55,906 nt of DNA from JAZKSG01 sp036626215 (GTDB taxonomy: Archaea > Thermoplasmatota > E2 > DHVEG-1). This document shows positions 1 through 8,629 of this stretch, piece after piece. Made by a program: the position numbers and the translations under genes. Every line of letters begins with the position of its first letter. Position 1 is the first letter of the stretch. The notes beneath the pieces were generated by a model, which saw nothing but the letters and a program-made list of their open reading frames with translations, was not told the origin of the DNA and made no database searches. Location of the stretch: assembly GCA_036626215.1 (NCBI GenBank), contig JAZKSG010000004.1, forward strand, positions 1-55,906, written 5' to 3'.

Positions 1-1
1 T

Positions 2-694
2 GTTGAATATAACTTAGTTAGGAGAGACGGAAGTAGATTTCTTGGACAACTTTCTACAAATGTTTTTAATGATTCTTCTGATAATCCTATTGGTTTTGTT
101 GCGACAACAAAAGATATCACCATGCAGAAGAAAACTGAAGAGAAGATTAAAACGTCTAAACAGGAGAAAGAAAATATTTTAAATGCTGCAGCTGATGGAT
201 TAAGAGTAGTTGGAAAAGATTTCAAAGTCAAAAATTTAAATGAAACAATGGCAGAGATGGCAGGTGTATCTATAGATGAAGCCGTAGGGATGAAATGCAA
301 CGATATGTTTTGGAGCGAAAAATTATGTGGAACCAATGATTGTTCTATGAAAAAGGTTTTAGAAAGCGGAGAGAAACTTGTTCGCGAATCCATGAGGAAA
401 AACAAAAAAGGCGAAAAAATCCCGTGCCTCTCTGTAGCATCACCATATCGAGATTCCAGTGGAAAAGTAGTTGGCATCGTGGAAGATTTTAGAGATATAT
501 CGGATATCAAACAAACTCGTGATGAACTCCAAGAGAAACTTAATGCTTTAGAGAGATATAAAGAAGCCACTGTTGGTAGAGAAATGAGAGTAGTGGAGTT
601 GAAAAAAGAAATAAATGAGTTATGTAAAAGCAATGGTTTACCAGCTAGATATAATGATATAGAATATAAATTAAAGAAAGATAATGAAATCTGA
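2..694 (+). CDS. PAS-domain signalling protein, 5' end cut off by the window
   Basis: The reading frame is open from base 2, with no stop before the first ATG at 122, so this is the C-terminal part of a longer protein. The first ~40 residues visible look like the end of one PAS/PAC unit (GFVATTKDIT). A second PAS domain follows, with an internal CGTNDCSMKK stretch and a PAC-like end (VVGIVEDFRDISDIKQ). Then come a coiled coil and a C-terminal VGREMRVVELKKEINELC segment, which often ends PAS-type signalling proteins. No kinase or receiver domain lies in the visible part. The histidine kinase gene begins 11 bases after the stop, so the two are probably co-transcribed and may form one sensory pathway. 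The two cysteines could bind a ligand or metal, but nothing proves it. Confidence 0.85.
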   Translation, partial: VEYNLVRRDGSRFLGQLSTNVFNDSSDNPIGFVATTKDITMQKKTEEKIKTSKQEKENILNAAADGLRVVGKDFKVKNLNETMAEMAGVSIDEAVGMKCNDMFWSEKLCGTNDCSMKKVLESGEKLVRESMRKNKKGEKIPCLSVASPYRDSSGKVVGIVEDFRDISDIKQTRDELQEKLNALERYKEATVGREMRVVELKKEINELCKSNGLPARYNDIEYKLKKDNEI

Positions 695-705
695 TTGACG
701 GTATT

Positions 706-2574
706 ATGGAATTCTTGGTTTGGAGTTATCTACTGACTGCATTTGTTACCTTATCACTGGGTTTGATAGTTTATCTTAAAGGACGTCATAAAGAAAAAAA
801 TAAGTTTTTTCTTTTATTTGCATTAACTGGTTTCTATTGGAGTTTAACTGGTTTTGGTCTACGTCAATCCCACAGTTTCGAAGAGGCTTATCTTTGGGCT
901 AGAATTGGTGGTTTCTGGCCTTTGGCTATATCTGCTTTTGCTCATTTCGCTATTATTTTTTCAGAAAAAAAACAATGGTTTAAAAACAAAATTTTATACC
1001 TCCTTTTATATCTGCCGGCATTTTTATTTGGTATAATAGAAGCTACAACAAACTTTATTTCAAATGTAGAAAGAGGGGCTTTGGGAATCTGGACAACTAC
1101 TCCAGGTAACGCCTTTTTGTATTACTCTTCTACCATCTGGGGTTTTGTACTTACTATATTAGCTATATCTCTCTGTGTAAAATATTATTTGAACTTGGAA
1201 GATCTGCAGAAAAAACATCAGGCTAAATATGTTATACTGGGGTTATCGATACCTGTTTTTTCTGCTGGTTTCAATCAGTTTTTTATTTATACACTGTGGT
1301 TTAATGTACCTTCTTTAACGATTCCAGGTTACACATTAAGCTTGGTTCTTATAGGCTATGCTATATGGAAACATAGACTGTTCAAATTGTCTTCATCTGC
1401 CGTAGTAGATCAAATATTGTCTACTATGTCTGATATGTTAGTTATCATACGGCCAGATGGAATGATAAGAGATGTAAATCAGAGATTGGTTGAAAACCTT
1501 GGTTACGAAGATAAAAAAAATTTAATTGATCAACCCTTTAACAAAATATGTAACGATGAAGATTTTTTGGATCTGGAAAAAAGAGCCAGTAGAAAAGAAA
1601 CGACTTTTTCAACTAAAAATGGAGAGCGAATACCAGTCCTTTTTTCAAAGGGAATGATAGAGGATGATAGAGATAAAGCCCGAGCTATACTTATTATTGG
1701 AAAAAATGTCTCTCGTATCAAAAAAACCGAAAAAGAATTAAAAGAATCTGTCAAAAAACTCAAGGAAAACGAAGTAGCTATGATAAGCATGCTGGAAGAT
1801 CTACGTCTAAAACAAGAAGAAATACAAGATCTTAATAAAAATTTAGAAGAAAAAGTTGAGGAGAGAACCAAAGAAGTAGAACAGTTACTACGTCAAAAAG
1901 ATGAATTCATACACATGCTTGGTCACGATCTCAAAAACCCTCTTACACCATTGATAACTCTACTGCCAATAATCAAAAAGAAAACAGATGACCCTCATGA
2001 GAAGGAACTGTTAGATATATCTATAAAAAACGTTAATTTTATGAAAAATCTTGTAACAAAAACTTTGAAACTAGCCCGCCTAAATTCTCCTAACACACAT
2101 TTTGATTTAGAAAAAACCGATCTAATAGAAGAAATCAATAAAACGTTAGAAACCAACAAAATGATGTTTAAAGAAAACAATATACAAGTTGAAAACTTGA
2201 TAAACAATGATTACAAAGTGAAAGCAGATAAACTCCGTCTTAATGAACTACTAAATAATCTTTTGATTAACTCAGTTAAATACACTCCCGAGAAAGGTAA
2301 AATAACTATTGATGCAGAGAAGATCGATAAAAAAGATGAAATTAAAATTTCTATACATGACAACGGTTTAGGTATGACTGAAGAACAAACCGAACGTATT
2401 TTTGACGAATTCTACAAAACCGATGAATCACGACATGATTTCGACAGCAGCGGCCTAGGTCTACCCATCTGTAAGCGTATTGTTGAAAAACATGGAGGAC
2501 ATATATGGGCAGAAAGCGACGGCCCAAACAAAGGAACAACTTTTAACTTTACGCTGAAAACTCCAAAAAAATAA
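706..2574 (+). CDS. 7TM-PAS sensor histidine kinase
   Basis: This is a membrane-bound two-component sensor of 622 residues. The first ~225 residues hold about seven hydrophobic segments, like the histidine-kinase N-terminal 7TM domain. A PAS domain (about 235-340) and a long coiled coil (about 340-395) come next. The HisKA motif FIHMLGHDLKNPLTPL puts the phospho-acceptor at His407. The HATPase domain shows the N box (LNNLLINSVKY), G1 (HDNGLGMT) and G2 (SSGLGLPICKRIVEKHGG). It follows the PAS gene by 11 bases. Its kinase core is very like that of the soluble kinase at 46155-47024 (shared HDL..PLTPL..LLP and FYK.DESRH), so they are paralogs. No response regulator is adjacent. The CheY-like receivers elsewhere in the window are possible partners by inference. 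Confidence 0.92.
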   Translation: MEFLVWSYLLTAFVTLSLGLIVYLKGRHKEKNKFFLLFALTGFYWSLTGFGLRQSHSFEEAYLWARIGGFWPLAISAFAHFAIIFSEKKQWFKNKILYLLLYLPAFLFGIIEATTNFISNVERGALGIWTTTPGNAFLYYSSTIWGFVLTILAISLCVKYYLNLEDLQKKHQAKYVILGLSIPVFSAGFNQFFIYTLWFNVPSLTIPGYTLSLVLIGYAIWKHRLFKLSSSAVVDQILSTMSDMLVIIRPDGMIRDVNQRLVENLGYEDKKNLIDQPFNKICNDEDFLDLEKRASRKETTFSTKNGERIPVLFSKGMIEDDRDKARAILIIGKNVSRIKKTEKELKESVKKLKENEVAMISMLEDLRLKQEEIQDLNKNLEEKVEERTKEVEQLLRQKDEFIHMLGHDLKNPLTPLITLLPIIKKKTDDPHEKELLDISIKNVNFMKNLVTKTLKLARLNSPNTHFDLEKTDLIEEINKTLETNKMMFKENNIQVENLINNDYKVKADKLRLNELLNNLLINSVKYTPEKGKITIDAEKIDKKDEIKISIHDNGLGMTEEQTERIFDEFYKTDESRHDFDSSGLGLPICKRIVEKHGGHIWAESDGPNKGTTFNFTLKTPKK

Positions 2575-2583
2575 TCTTCTTTC

Positions 2584-2859
2584 TTATAACCGGTTAGCAA
2601 TCTTTTTTAAAGTTTTACTCTTTTCCCATTTTTTCTCTACAAGTACTCTACCTGTTTTCTTCCAATGATGAGAAGGATATCTCTTGTTTTTTTCTAAAAC
2701 AGGTTGTAAATCAAGTTTTTTAGCAGCTTTAACAACATCTTCGGCTTTAGGATTTTCTACTGCTTGTTTTTTAGAAACTTTTCTACCTAATTTTCTAGAA
2801 ACGTTTTTATCAAAGTAGATAGGCCAAACAACATATTTATCAATATCTTTCGACACCAT
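2584..2859 (-). CDS. srp19: Signal recognition particle 19 kDa protein
   Basis: SRP19 binds the SRP RNA and prepares it for SRP54 during co-translational targeting. The 91-residue protein has the family hallmarks: an N-terminal YVVWPIYFDKNVSRKLGRKV block, then a KAAKKL helix and the basic YPSHHWKKTGRVLV motif. Length is normal for archaeal SRP19. ATG 2859 is chosen because family members begin just before this strand; an upstream in-frame TTG at 2871 would add four residues. A minus-strand TATA-like element near 2899-2910 would give an almost leaderless transcript. It converges with the histidine kinase, whose stop is 9 bases away. Confidence 0.93.
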   Translation of the reverse strand: MVSKDIDKYVVWPIYFDKNVSRKLGRKVSKKQAVENPKAEDVVKAAKKLDLQPVLEKNKRYPSHHWKKTGRVLVEKKWEKSKTLKKIANRL

Positions 2860-2962
2860 ACTCTTTCTCAACTCTATAAATCTATTTTACCCTTAATAAA
2901 TACTTTTAAAAATCAAAAAAACGAAGTATGAATATTTAGGTTTTTTTATTAAACGAAAAAAT

Positions 2963-3349
2963 TTACTTCTCTGAGATTAACACGCCGTTAACAGTTCCAG
3001 TTTGACCTGGTCGAGAGGTCACCCTGGCTTTTCCCATCTCAGTTTTTATAATAGCTCCCTTGTTTAGAATGTTACGTCTCACATAATGGATGTTAGCTTC
3101 GTTTTCCTCTACAGATAAAATCTTAGTTTTCTTAGTTTTATTATCTTCTGGATCCACTACATATGCTACATCAGCTGTTTTAGCACATGTTTTTCTGTTG
3201 TTGCCTCTAGCTCTGACCTGTTTTAGATTAGTAGGGCCAACAGTGGTACGATGCTGCTCTCGTCCTATTTCAAATTTCCTTTTACCACGATGGTACCGTA
3301 TTCTTCTACCAGTTCTGCTTCTTTTAGATTTTCCTTGCCATAAAGCCAT
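2963..3349 (-). CDS. rps8e: 30S ribosomal protein S8e
   Basis: This is small-subunit protein S8e, found in archaea and eukaryotes. It is 128 residues long, usual for archaea. The N-terminus MALWQGKSKRSRTGRR and the R.YHRGKRKFEIGRE block are diagnostic, and the C-terminal RVTSRPGQTGTVNGVLI segment is also conserved. The ATG at 3349 is the only sensible start. A TATA-like element (minus strand, around 3377-3386) would place transcription start close to the ATG. SRP19 lies 103 bases downstream on the same strand with its own likely promoter. Confidence 0.96.
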   Translation of the reverse strand: MALWQGKSKRSRTGRRIRYHRGKRKFEIGREQHRTTVGPTNLKQVRARGNNRKTCAKTADVAYVVDPEDNKTKKTKILSVEENEANIHYVRRNILNKGAIIKTEMGKARVTSRPGQTGTVNGVLISEK

Positions 3350-3782
3350 AGTTAAAAGAGTGCAATGAAGAACATATATTTAAAAGATATGGATGAAAAT
3401 CCAGCATATCACAAAAATTGTTTTGAAATCAGGGTACCATTGAATACTTTCGATGACCTCCAAAGCATTATTTTAAAAATATGGAACCAAGTCCACCGTT
3501 TTTAACAAACAAATTTAGAAGGTGGATTGATAAAACATGGATGTATGGAAATATACCATCATTGGCAATAATGGAACTATTTTTACCTCCAACCATGATT
3601 ACGCAGAGAAAAAAAGTCGTTTAGGAAGTATAGTTTTCTGCAAAAGAGAAACCAACATTTACAGACATTAAAAAATCTTTTTTTCACTTTTTTCTTTTAC
3701 GTTTCTCTATTTATATAACGCCTAGTGGACAAAATATTTTATATATGGTTCTCTGTTAACACACGAGACAGGGTGGCAAAGT
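3350..3782. other. Intergenic region with three overlapping short ORFs and two promoters
   Basis: This stretch separates divergent S8e and aIF5B. It holds the S8e promoter on the minus strand and the aIF5B promoter region on the plus strand. Three short plus-strand ORFs overlap each other: 3366-3506 (46 codons), 3481-3624 (47 codons) and 3537-3671 (44 codons). The first overlaps the S8e promoter. None has a convincing Shine-Dalgarno site or a recognisable domain. They could be the remains of one frameshifted gene, but I cannot show that. No RNA gene was recognised. Confidence 0.5.
3738..3745 (+). promoter_or_regulatory. TATA box of aIF5B
   Basis: The TATA-like sequence tttatata lies about 40 bases before the aIF5B ATG. 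Initiation ~25 bases downstream would give a short leader containing the GGTGG ribosome binding site at 3772-3776. A second TATA-like element, tttatataa at 3710-3718, could serve as an alternative. Confidence 0.55.
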
Positions 3783-5549
3783 ATGGGCGACAAATCAAAA
3801 TATGTTCGACAGCCAATAGTCAGCGTGTTAGGTCATGTAGATCATGGTAAAACCACACTTCTAGATTACATAAGAGGTTCAACAGTAGCATCTAGAGAGT
3901 CAGGAGCTATAACTCAACATATAGGTGCAACAGAAGTACCTATTAAATCTATTTATAATGTCTGCGGAGATCTTCTTGAAGAAAAAAAATTTTCTATCCC
4001 GGGATTACTATTTATCGATACACCAGGCCATCATGCTTTTACTACCCTCCGATCTAGAGGAGGATCATTAGCAGATATAGCTATCTTAATTGTAGACGTA
4101 ACAGAGGGTTTTAAACCCCAAACTTTTGAGGCTTTAAACATTTTAAAACAATACAAAACGCCTTTCATTATAGCGGCTAACAAAATAGATAAAATATCCG
4201 GCTGGAAAAAAACAGATAAAAGCTGTAAAAAACGAGTAGAGAGTCAACCCGCTAAGGTCCGAAATATTTTCGATGAAAACATTTATGATATGATAGGTAA
4301 ACTCTACGACAAAGGTTTCCAAGCTGATCTATATCATAAAATCTCTGATTTCCGTAAAACAATAGGTATTATACCTATTTCAGCTAAAACAGGTGAAGGA
4401 ATACCTGAACTCCTGATGGTGGTAGTAGGATTAGCCCAGCGTTTCTTTGAAGATAAACTACATATAGAAACTGGTCCAGGAGTAGGCACAGTTCTTGAAG
4501 TCAAAGAAGAAGTAGGTTTAGGCACCACTATGGACTCCATAATATACAACGGAGTCCTTCGAGATGAAGATCAAATAGTTATAGGTACCAAACACGAACC
4601 TATAGTTAGACATATAAGAGCTTTGCTTAAACCCAAAGCTTTAGATGAAATACGGGATCCACGAGAACGTTTTGAAAGCATTAAAGAAGTACATGCAGCA
4701 TCGGGAATAAAAATAAACTGTCCAGATTTAGAAGATGTCATCCCTGGAGCTCCAATAAGAGTAGTAAAAGATAATCTCGATAAAGTTATAAATGAGGTAA
4801 AAAAACAATCTAAAATAGATTTAGAACTCGACGAACAAGGAATTTTGATAAAAGCAGATACAATTGGTTCTTTAGAAGCATTAATCAAAGAAGCTCATGA
4901 TAAAAACATAAAGATACGTAAAGCAGAGATAGGAGATGTATCAAAAAGAGATATAGTTGAAGCTGATGCCACCGAGGAACCATTGAACAAAGTGATTTTT
5001 GCGTTCAACGTAAAAATCCATCCTGAGGCAAAAGAGGAACTATCTAAAACAGATATCAAGATATTCAACAAAGATGTCATCTACACTATAATGGAAGAAT
5101 ACGATGAATGGTTAGCTAAGAAAAAAGAAGAGTTAGAAGAAGCTAGAAGAAAAGATTTTGTGCATCCTGCTATGATAAAATTTTTGCCAGATTATGTATT
5201 CCGCGTTAGCAACCCCGCGGTGATAGGAGTAAGAATCTTAGCAGGTAGACTACAACCAGATGTAAAACTAATGAGAGACGACGGGAAAACAGTTGGAAGA
5301 ATAAAAAGCATCCAATCAGAAAACAAACCTGTGGAAGAAGCTAAACAAGGAGAAGAAGTAGCCATCTCCATAGATGGGGCAACAGTAGGACGTCAGATTA
5401 AAAGAAACGACATACTCTACACCGATCTTCCATCTGGGGACGCAAAAGAACTTAAGCAAATGGATGTGCTAACGATTGATGAGAAAGATGTGCTCGATAA
5501 AATATATGAAATCAAAAGAAAAACCGATGAAAGATTCTGGGGTCTATAA
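3783..5549 (+). CDS. infB: Translation initiation factor aIF5B
   Basis: aIF5B is the archaeal IF2/eIF5B GTPase that promotes subunit joining and initiator-tRNA placement. The GTPase motifs are complete: G1 GHVDHGKT at 17-24, G3 DTPGH at 79-83, G4 NKID at 133-136 and G5 SAKTGEG. Domains II to IV follow, with the long linker helix and the C-terminal initiator-tRNA-binding barrel. At 588 residues it has the short archaeal form without the eukaryotic N-terminal extension or an intein. It is monocistronic, with its own promoter and a GGTGG site 6 bases before the ATG. The ATPase operon starts 78 bases downstream. Confidence 0.97.
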   Translation: MGDKSKYVRQPIVSVLGHVDHGKTTLLDYIRGSTVASRESGAITQHIGATEVPIKSIYNVCGDLLEEKKFSIPGLLFIDTPGHHAFTTLRSRGGSLADIAILIVDVTEGFKPQTFEALNILKQYKTPFIIAANKIDKISGWKKTDKSCKKRVESQPAKVRNIFDENIYDMIGKLYDKGFQADLYHKISDFRKTIGIIPISAKTGEGIPELLMVVVGLAQRFFEDKLHIETGPGVGTVLEVKEEVGLGTTMDSIIYNGVLRDEDQIVIGTKHEPIVRHIRALLKPKALDEIRDPRERFESIKEVHAASGIKINCPDLEDVIPGAPIRVVKDNLDKVINEVKKQSKIDLELDEQGILIKADTIGSLEALIKEAHDKNIKIRKAEIGDVSKRDIVEADATEEPLNKVIFAFNVKIHPEAKEELSKTDIKIFNKDVIYTIMEEYDEWLAKKKEELEEARRKDFVHPAMIKFLPDYVFRVSNPAVIGVRILAGRLQPDVKLMRDDGKTVGRIKSIQSENKPVEEAKQGEEVAISIDGATVGRQIKRNDILYTDLPSGDAKELKQMDVLTIDEKDVLDKIYEIKRKTDERFWGL

Positions 5550-5627
5550 ACACCAAATTTCCCTTTTCAATACATTTATTATTGATAAAAAATCTAATAA
5601 ACAACCTTCTAATAATGGGGTCTAAAC

Positions 5628-5945
5628 ATGGTTTCATCAGATTTCAAAAAAATAAAAGATGCAGAGGAACAAGCAATTCAATCTATAAAAAAAGCAGAAG
5701 AAAAAGCTGAAAAAATAAGGAAAAAGGCAGAAGAAGAATCTAAAGAAGAAAAACAAAAAATAGTGGAAGATGCACACAAAAAAACCAAAGAACTTAAAAC
5801 TAAGGCAGAGAGAAAAGCAGAAAAAAAAGCTGAAAAAATAAGGAAAAATGGACAACAACAGGTAGAAGATTTAAAACAAAAAACCAAAGGTAAACTCGAT
5901 GAAGCAGCAGAACTTATAGTAGAAGAAATAAAGAAGGGGGAATAA
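5628..5945 (+). CDS. atpH: A-type ATP synthase subunit H
   Basis: This is the peripheral-stalk partner of subunit E in the archaeal ATPase. The 105-residue protein is almost entirely a Lys/Glu/Ala-rich coiled coil (IKKAEEKAEKIRKKAEEE), ending in an AAELIVEEIKKG segment as in AhaH. It is the first gene of the operon. A TATA-like region lies around 5569-5580, and a GGGG-rich site comes 8-11 bases before the ATG. Low complexity means the call rests partly on position ahead of atpI. Confidence 0.88.
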   Translation: MVSSDFKKIKDAEEQAIQSIKKAEEKAEKIRKKAEEESKEEKQKIVEDAHKKTKELKTKAERKAEKKAEKIRKNGQQQVEDLKQKTKGKLDEAAELIVEEIKKGE

Positions 5946-5949
5946 GAAA

Positions 5950-7959
5950 ATACTTTTCCCAACCTCAATGAAAAAAGCATCAATCATTATCCATCAAGAC
6001 TATGTAGAAGATGCCATAAAAAGACTCCATGAAACAGGTTTAATGGAGATAATAGAGATAACCTCTGAAGAGGATACAGTTTTTTCAAAAGCTGAAGGGG
6101 CATCTCAACATCCAGATGCAGGTATATGTGCCAACTATGAACTAAGAATTACTCGACTGATAGATATACTCAAAAAAATTAAATCTAGTAAATCAGGAAT
6201 AAAAGCTTTGTTGAAACCTGAGTTACCAGAGATAAAAACTATTGAAAGATGTTCTTTGGACGAAATTATCTCTTACGCAGAAGGTCTTCTAGGTGATATA
6301 GAGCAAGAGATTCTGTCTAGAAACGAAAAAATAGAGGAAATCGAGGAAGAAATTGAGGAATATAGAGAGGTTGTTGAGACTTTAAAATATTTAAAAGATT
6401 TTGATTTAAAGCTCACTGATTTAAAAGAGTCAAACTATCTTTTTACTGTAGCTGGAAAAACAGATAATTTTGAATCTTTATCTCAAGAAATCAAAGGTTT
6501 AAATTATGTATATCTATCTAGTAAACAGTTTGGTACTGGTAAAAAAGCGGAATGGGCAGTGATTCTGCTTTGTCATAAAAATGTTAAAGATAAAATAGAA
6601 AAAATTGTGAGAGAATATATAGAAACATTTGAACTACCTGAAATTTCAGAAACTCCTGATAGAACCCTTAAAAGATATCAGGGGAAAATTAAAAATTTAA
6701 AAAAAGAAAAAAAAGAAATAGTTTCTAAACTACAGAAATATTCGAAAGATACTCTTGATGGTCTATTGGCTTTGAGAGAAGAGATACAGCTGGAGAAAGT
6801 TAGGAAAGAGATATCAAAAAATTTTGCTAAAACGGATTATACATATATGTTAAAGGGATGGGTTGTGGAAGACAAAACAGAGGAGTTGGAAGAAGAGTTA
6901 GCAGCTGTTTCAGATGGTAACCTGGTAAGTGATTTCGAAGAACCTTCAGTTAATCCAGATGATCCACCGACTTATGTTGATATCCCGTGGTGGGGTAAAC
7001 CTTTCAAGGATTTAGTAGGTATGTTTGCTACTCCAAAATATGATGAAATTGATCCCAGTATACCTATGGGTATATTTTTTGTGTTATTCTTTGGTTTTAT
7101 GCTTGGAGATGCAGGATATGGTTTAACCATTCTATTTTTATCTCTGCTTGGTTTTTACAAACTTGGGAGATATAGTGAAACAATTAAAAACTGGTCTTTT
7201 ATGGGCATCTGGTTAGGGTTAGCAACTACTTTCGTAGGTTTTTTAACTAATAGCTTCTTTGGTAACCTGATATCAAAGTTTTTTTTGGATGGCAACGCTC
7301 TCTACAACGTAGAAGTCATGGGTGTATCTCTTCCAGTAGGATCTTTGGATAGCCCAATTACTATTCTATCAGTTGCTTTGATACTTGGTATAGTCCATCT
7401 GAATCTTGGAATCATTTTAGGTTTATATCAGGCTTATAGACGTGGAGATTTCAAAAAAATGTTTACTGAACGAGTTTGTTGGATACCTATGCAGATAGGT
7501 GGAGGTTTACTCATAGGTAGCTCCATATTAAACTGGGATCTGTCAGCCGAACTGATGTATGTTGGAGGCATTTTAACTATAATTGGTTTAATTCTACTTA
7601 TTGTTGATTCAGGTCCAGTAGGTTTTTTCGACATTACTGGCTATGTAGGAGATTGGCTATCCTATGCACGTCTTCTTGCGTTAGGTTTAGCTACAGCAGG
7701 TATGGCGCTTGCTTTTAACGAAGTAGGTGGTTTGCTTTCAGATATGATTCCTGTTGTAGGGATAATATTACTTCCTATAATTCTGGTTATAGCTCATCTT
7801 ATTAATCTAGGTTTGCAGGCACTTGGAGCAGGTGTTCATTCACTACGGCTTCAATATGTAGAATTCTTTAACAGGTTTTATGAAGGTGGAGGACATGAGT
7901 TTTCCCCTTTCAAAATAAAAAGAAAATATACTCGTTTAAAGGAGGAAAAAACAAGCTAA
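5950..7959 (+). CDS. atpI: A-type ATP synthase subunit I (a subunit), probable AUA start
   Basis: Subunit I forms the membrane half-channels and the stator link. The N-terminal ~340 residues are soluble and rich in coiled coil. The C-terminal half has about seven to eight membrane segments, including GDAGYG, the arginine-bearing YARLLALGLATAGMA and the INLGLQALGAGVHSLRLQYVEFF block. The first ATG is at 5968, but it lies 28 bases from the GGGGG site at 5936-5940. Six codons upstream, ATA 5950 sits 9 bases from that site, and reading from it gives an N-terminus of the form x-L-F-P-T-S-M-K-K, like the L-x-P-x-x-M-x-K start of this family. I therefore place the start at 5950, with 5968 as the conservative alternative. 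Confidence 0.88.
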   Translation: MLFPTSMKKASIIIHQDYVEDAIKRLHETGLMEIIEITSEEDTVFSKAEGASQHPDAGICANYELRITRLIDILKKIKSSKSGIKALLKPELPEIKTIERCSLDEIISYAEGLLGDIEQEILSRNEKIEEIEEEIEEYREVVETLKYLKDFDLKLTDLKESNYLFTVAGKTDNFESLSQEIKGLNYVYLSSKQFGTGKKAEWAVILLCHKNVKDKIEKIVREYIETFELPEISETPDRTLKRYQGKIKNLKKEKKEIVSKLQKYSKDTLDGLLALREEIQLEKVRKEISKNFAKTDYTYMLKGWVVEDKTEELEEELAAVSDGNLVSDFEEPSVNPDDPPTYVDIPWWGKPFKDLVGMFATPKYDEIDPSIPMGIFFVLFFGFMLGDAGYGLTILFLSLLGFYKLGRYSETIKNWSFMGIWLGLATTFVGFLTNSFFGNLISKFFLDGNALYNVEVMGVSLPVGSLDSPITILSVALILGIVHLNLGIILGLYQAYRRGDFKKMFTERVCWIPMQIGGGLLIGSSILNWDLSAELMYVGGILTIIGLILLIVDSGPVGFFDITGYVGDWLSYARLLALGLATAGMALAFNEVGGLLSDMIPVVGIILLPIILVIAHLINLGLQALGAGVHSLRLQYVEFFNRFYEGGGHEFSPFKIKRKYTRLKEEKTS

Positions 7960-7992
7960 AAAAATTTTGTTAAATAGGAGGAAGAAAAAAGT

Positions 7993-8592
7993 ATGAAAAA
8001 TTTTAGAAAAACAGCAATAATAGCATCTGTTTTTGCAGTCGTATTTATGATGGCTGCAGGATTAGCAGCAGCGCAAAACGAGGGAAACGAATCAGCATTA
8101 CCTGATGGTGGAACAGCAAAGGAGAACAACAAATCACTAGTGATAGTAGGTAGCGTCATCGCGATGGGTATAGCAGGAGTTGCATCAGCTGTAGGCCTAG
8201 GGCTAGCAGGTACATCTGCGGTAGCTGTTACAGCAGAAAAACCTGAGCTGTTTGGGAAATGTTTAGTGTTACAAGTTTTACCTATGACTCAGGCTGTATA
8301 TGGTCTTCTAACAGCGATCCTTTTAATGATGGGTGCTGGTTTCCTAGGTGGTGGAGTAGCCAACGTAACCTACCTAATGGGTATGGGCGCCGTCTTAATA
8401 GGAGTAGTAGTTGGAACTACAGGTATATCTGGTGTAAACCAAGGGATGGTTGCGTCTTCATCTATAAGTGCACTCGGTCGTAACCCTGATGTCGCCGCTA
8501 GAGGAATAATATTTACAGTTATGCCGGAAACAATAGCTATCTTTGGTTTGTTAGTTGGAATACTGTTGATGACAGGTTTAAACCTATTATAA
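7993..8592 (+). CDS. atpK: A-type ATP synthase subunit K (rotor ring), Na+-type signature
   Basis: This is the proteolipid of the rotor ring. The protein has a signal-peptide-like N-terminus (residues 1-27, ending AAGLAAA), a short polar linker and four membrane helices, i.e. a double hairpin. Hairpin 1 has LPMTQ (96-100) and no carboxylate. Hairpin 2 has Gln150 (GVNQG) and Glu179 (MPET). These match the Na+ ligands of Enterococcus hirae NtpK (L61, T64, Q65, Q110, E139) with constant offsets of 35 and 40. One carboxylate per four helices is the V-type arrangement. A GGAGGAAG site lies 8 bases before the ATG. Na+ specificity is inferred from residues only. Confidence 0.95.
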   Translation: MKNFRKTAIIASVFAVVFMMAAGLAAAQNEGNESALPDGGTAKENNKSLVIVGSVIAMGIAGVASAVGLGLAGTSAVAVTAEKPELFGKCLVLQVLPMTQAVYGLLTAILLMMGAGFLGGGVANVTYLMGMGAVLIGVVVGTTGISGVNQGMVASSSISALGRNPDVAARGIIFTVMPETIAIFGLLVGILLMTGLNLL

Positions 8593-8629
8593 AAAAAACC
8601 AAAAAAAAGATTTGAAGAGTTAAAAAGCT

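Noticed and set aside
3090..3368. A plus-strand ORF of 92 codons over the S8e gene
   Set aside because: S8e on the minus strand is unmistakable. The antisense frame is open by codon bias only.
5678..5983. Minus-strand Ser/Phe-rich ORFs opposite atpH
   Set aside because: They are the reverse of Lys/Glu-rich codons of a coiled-coil gene and have no start signals.
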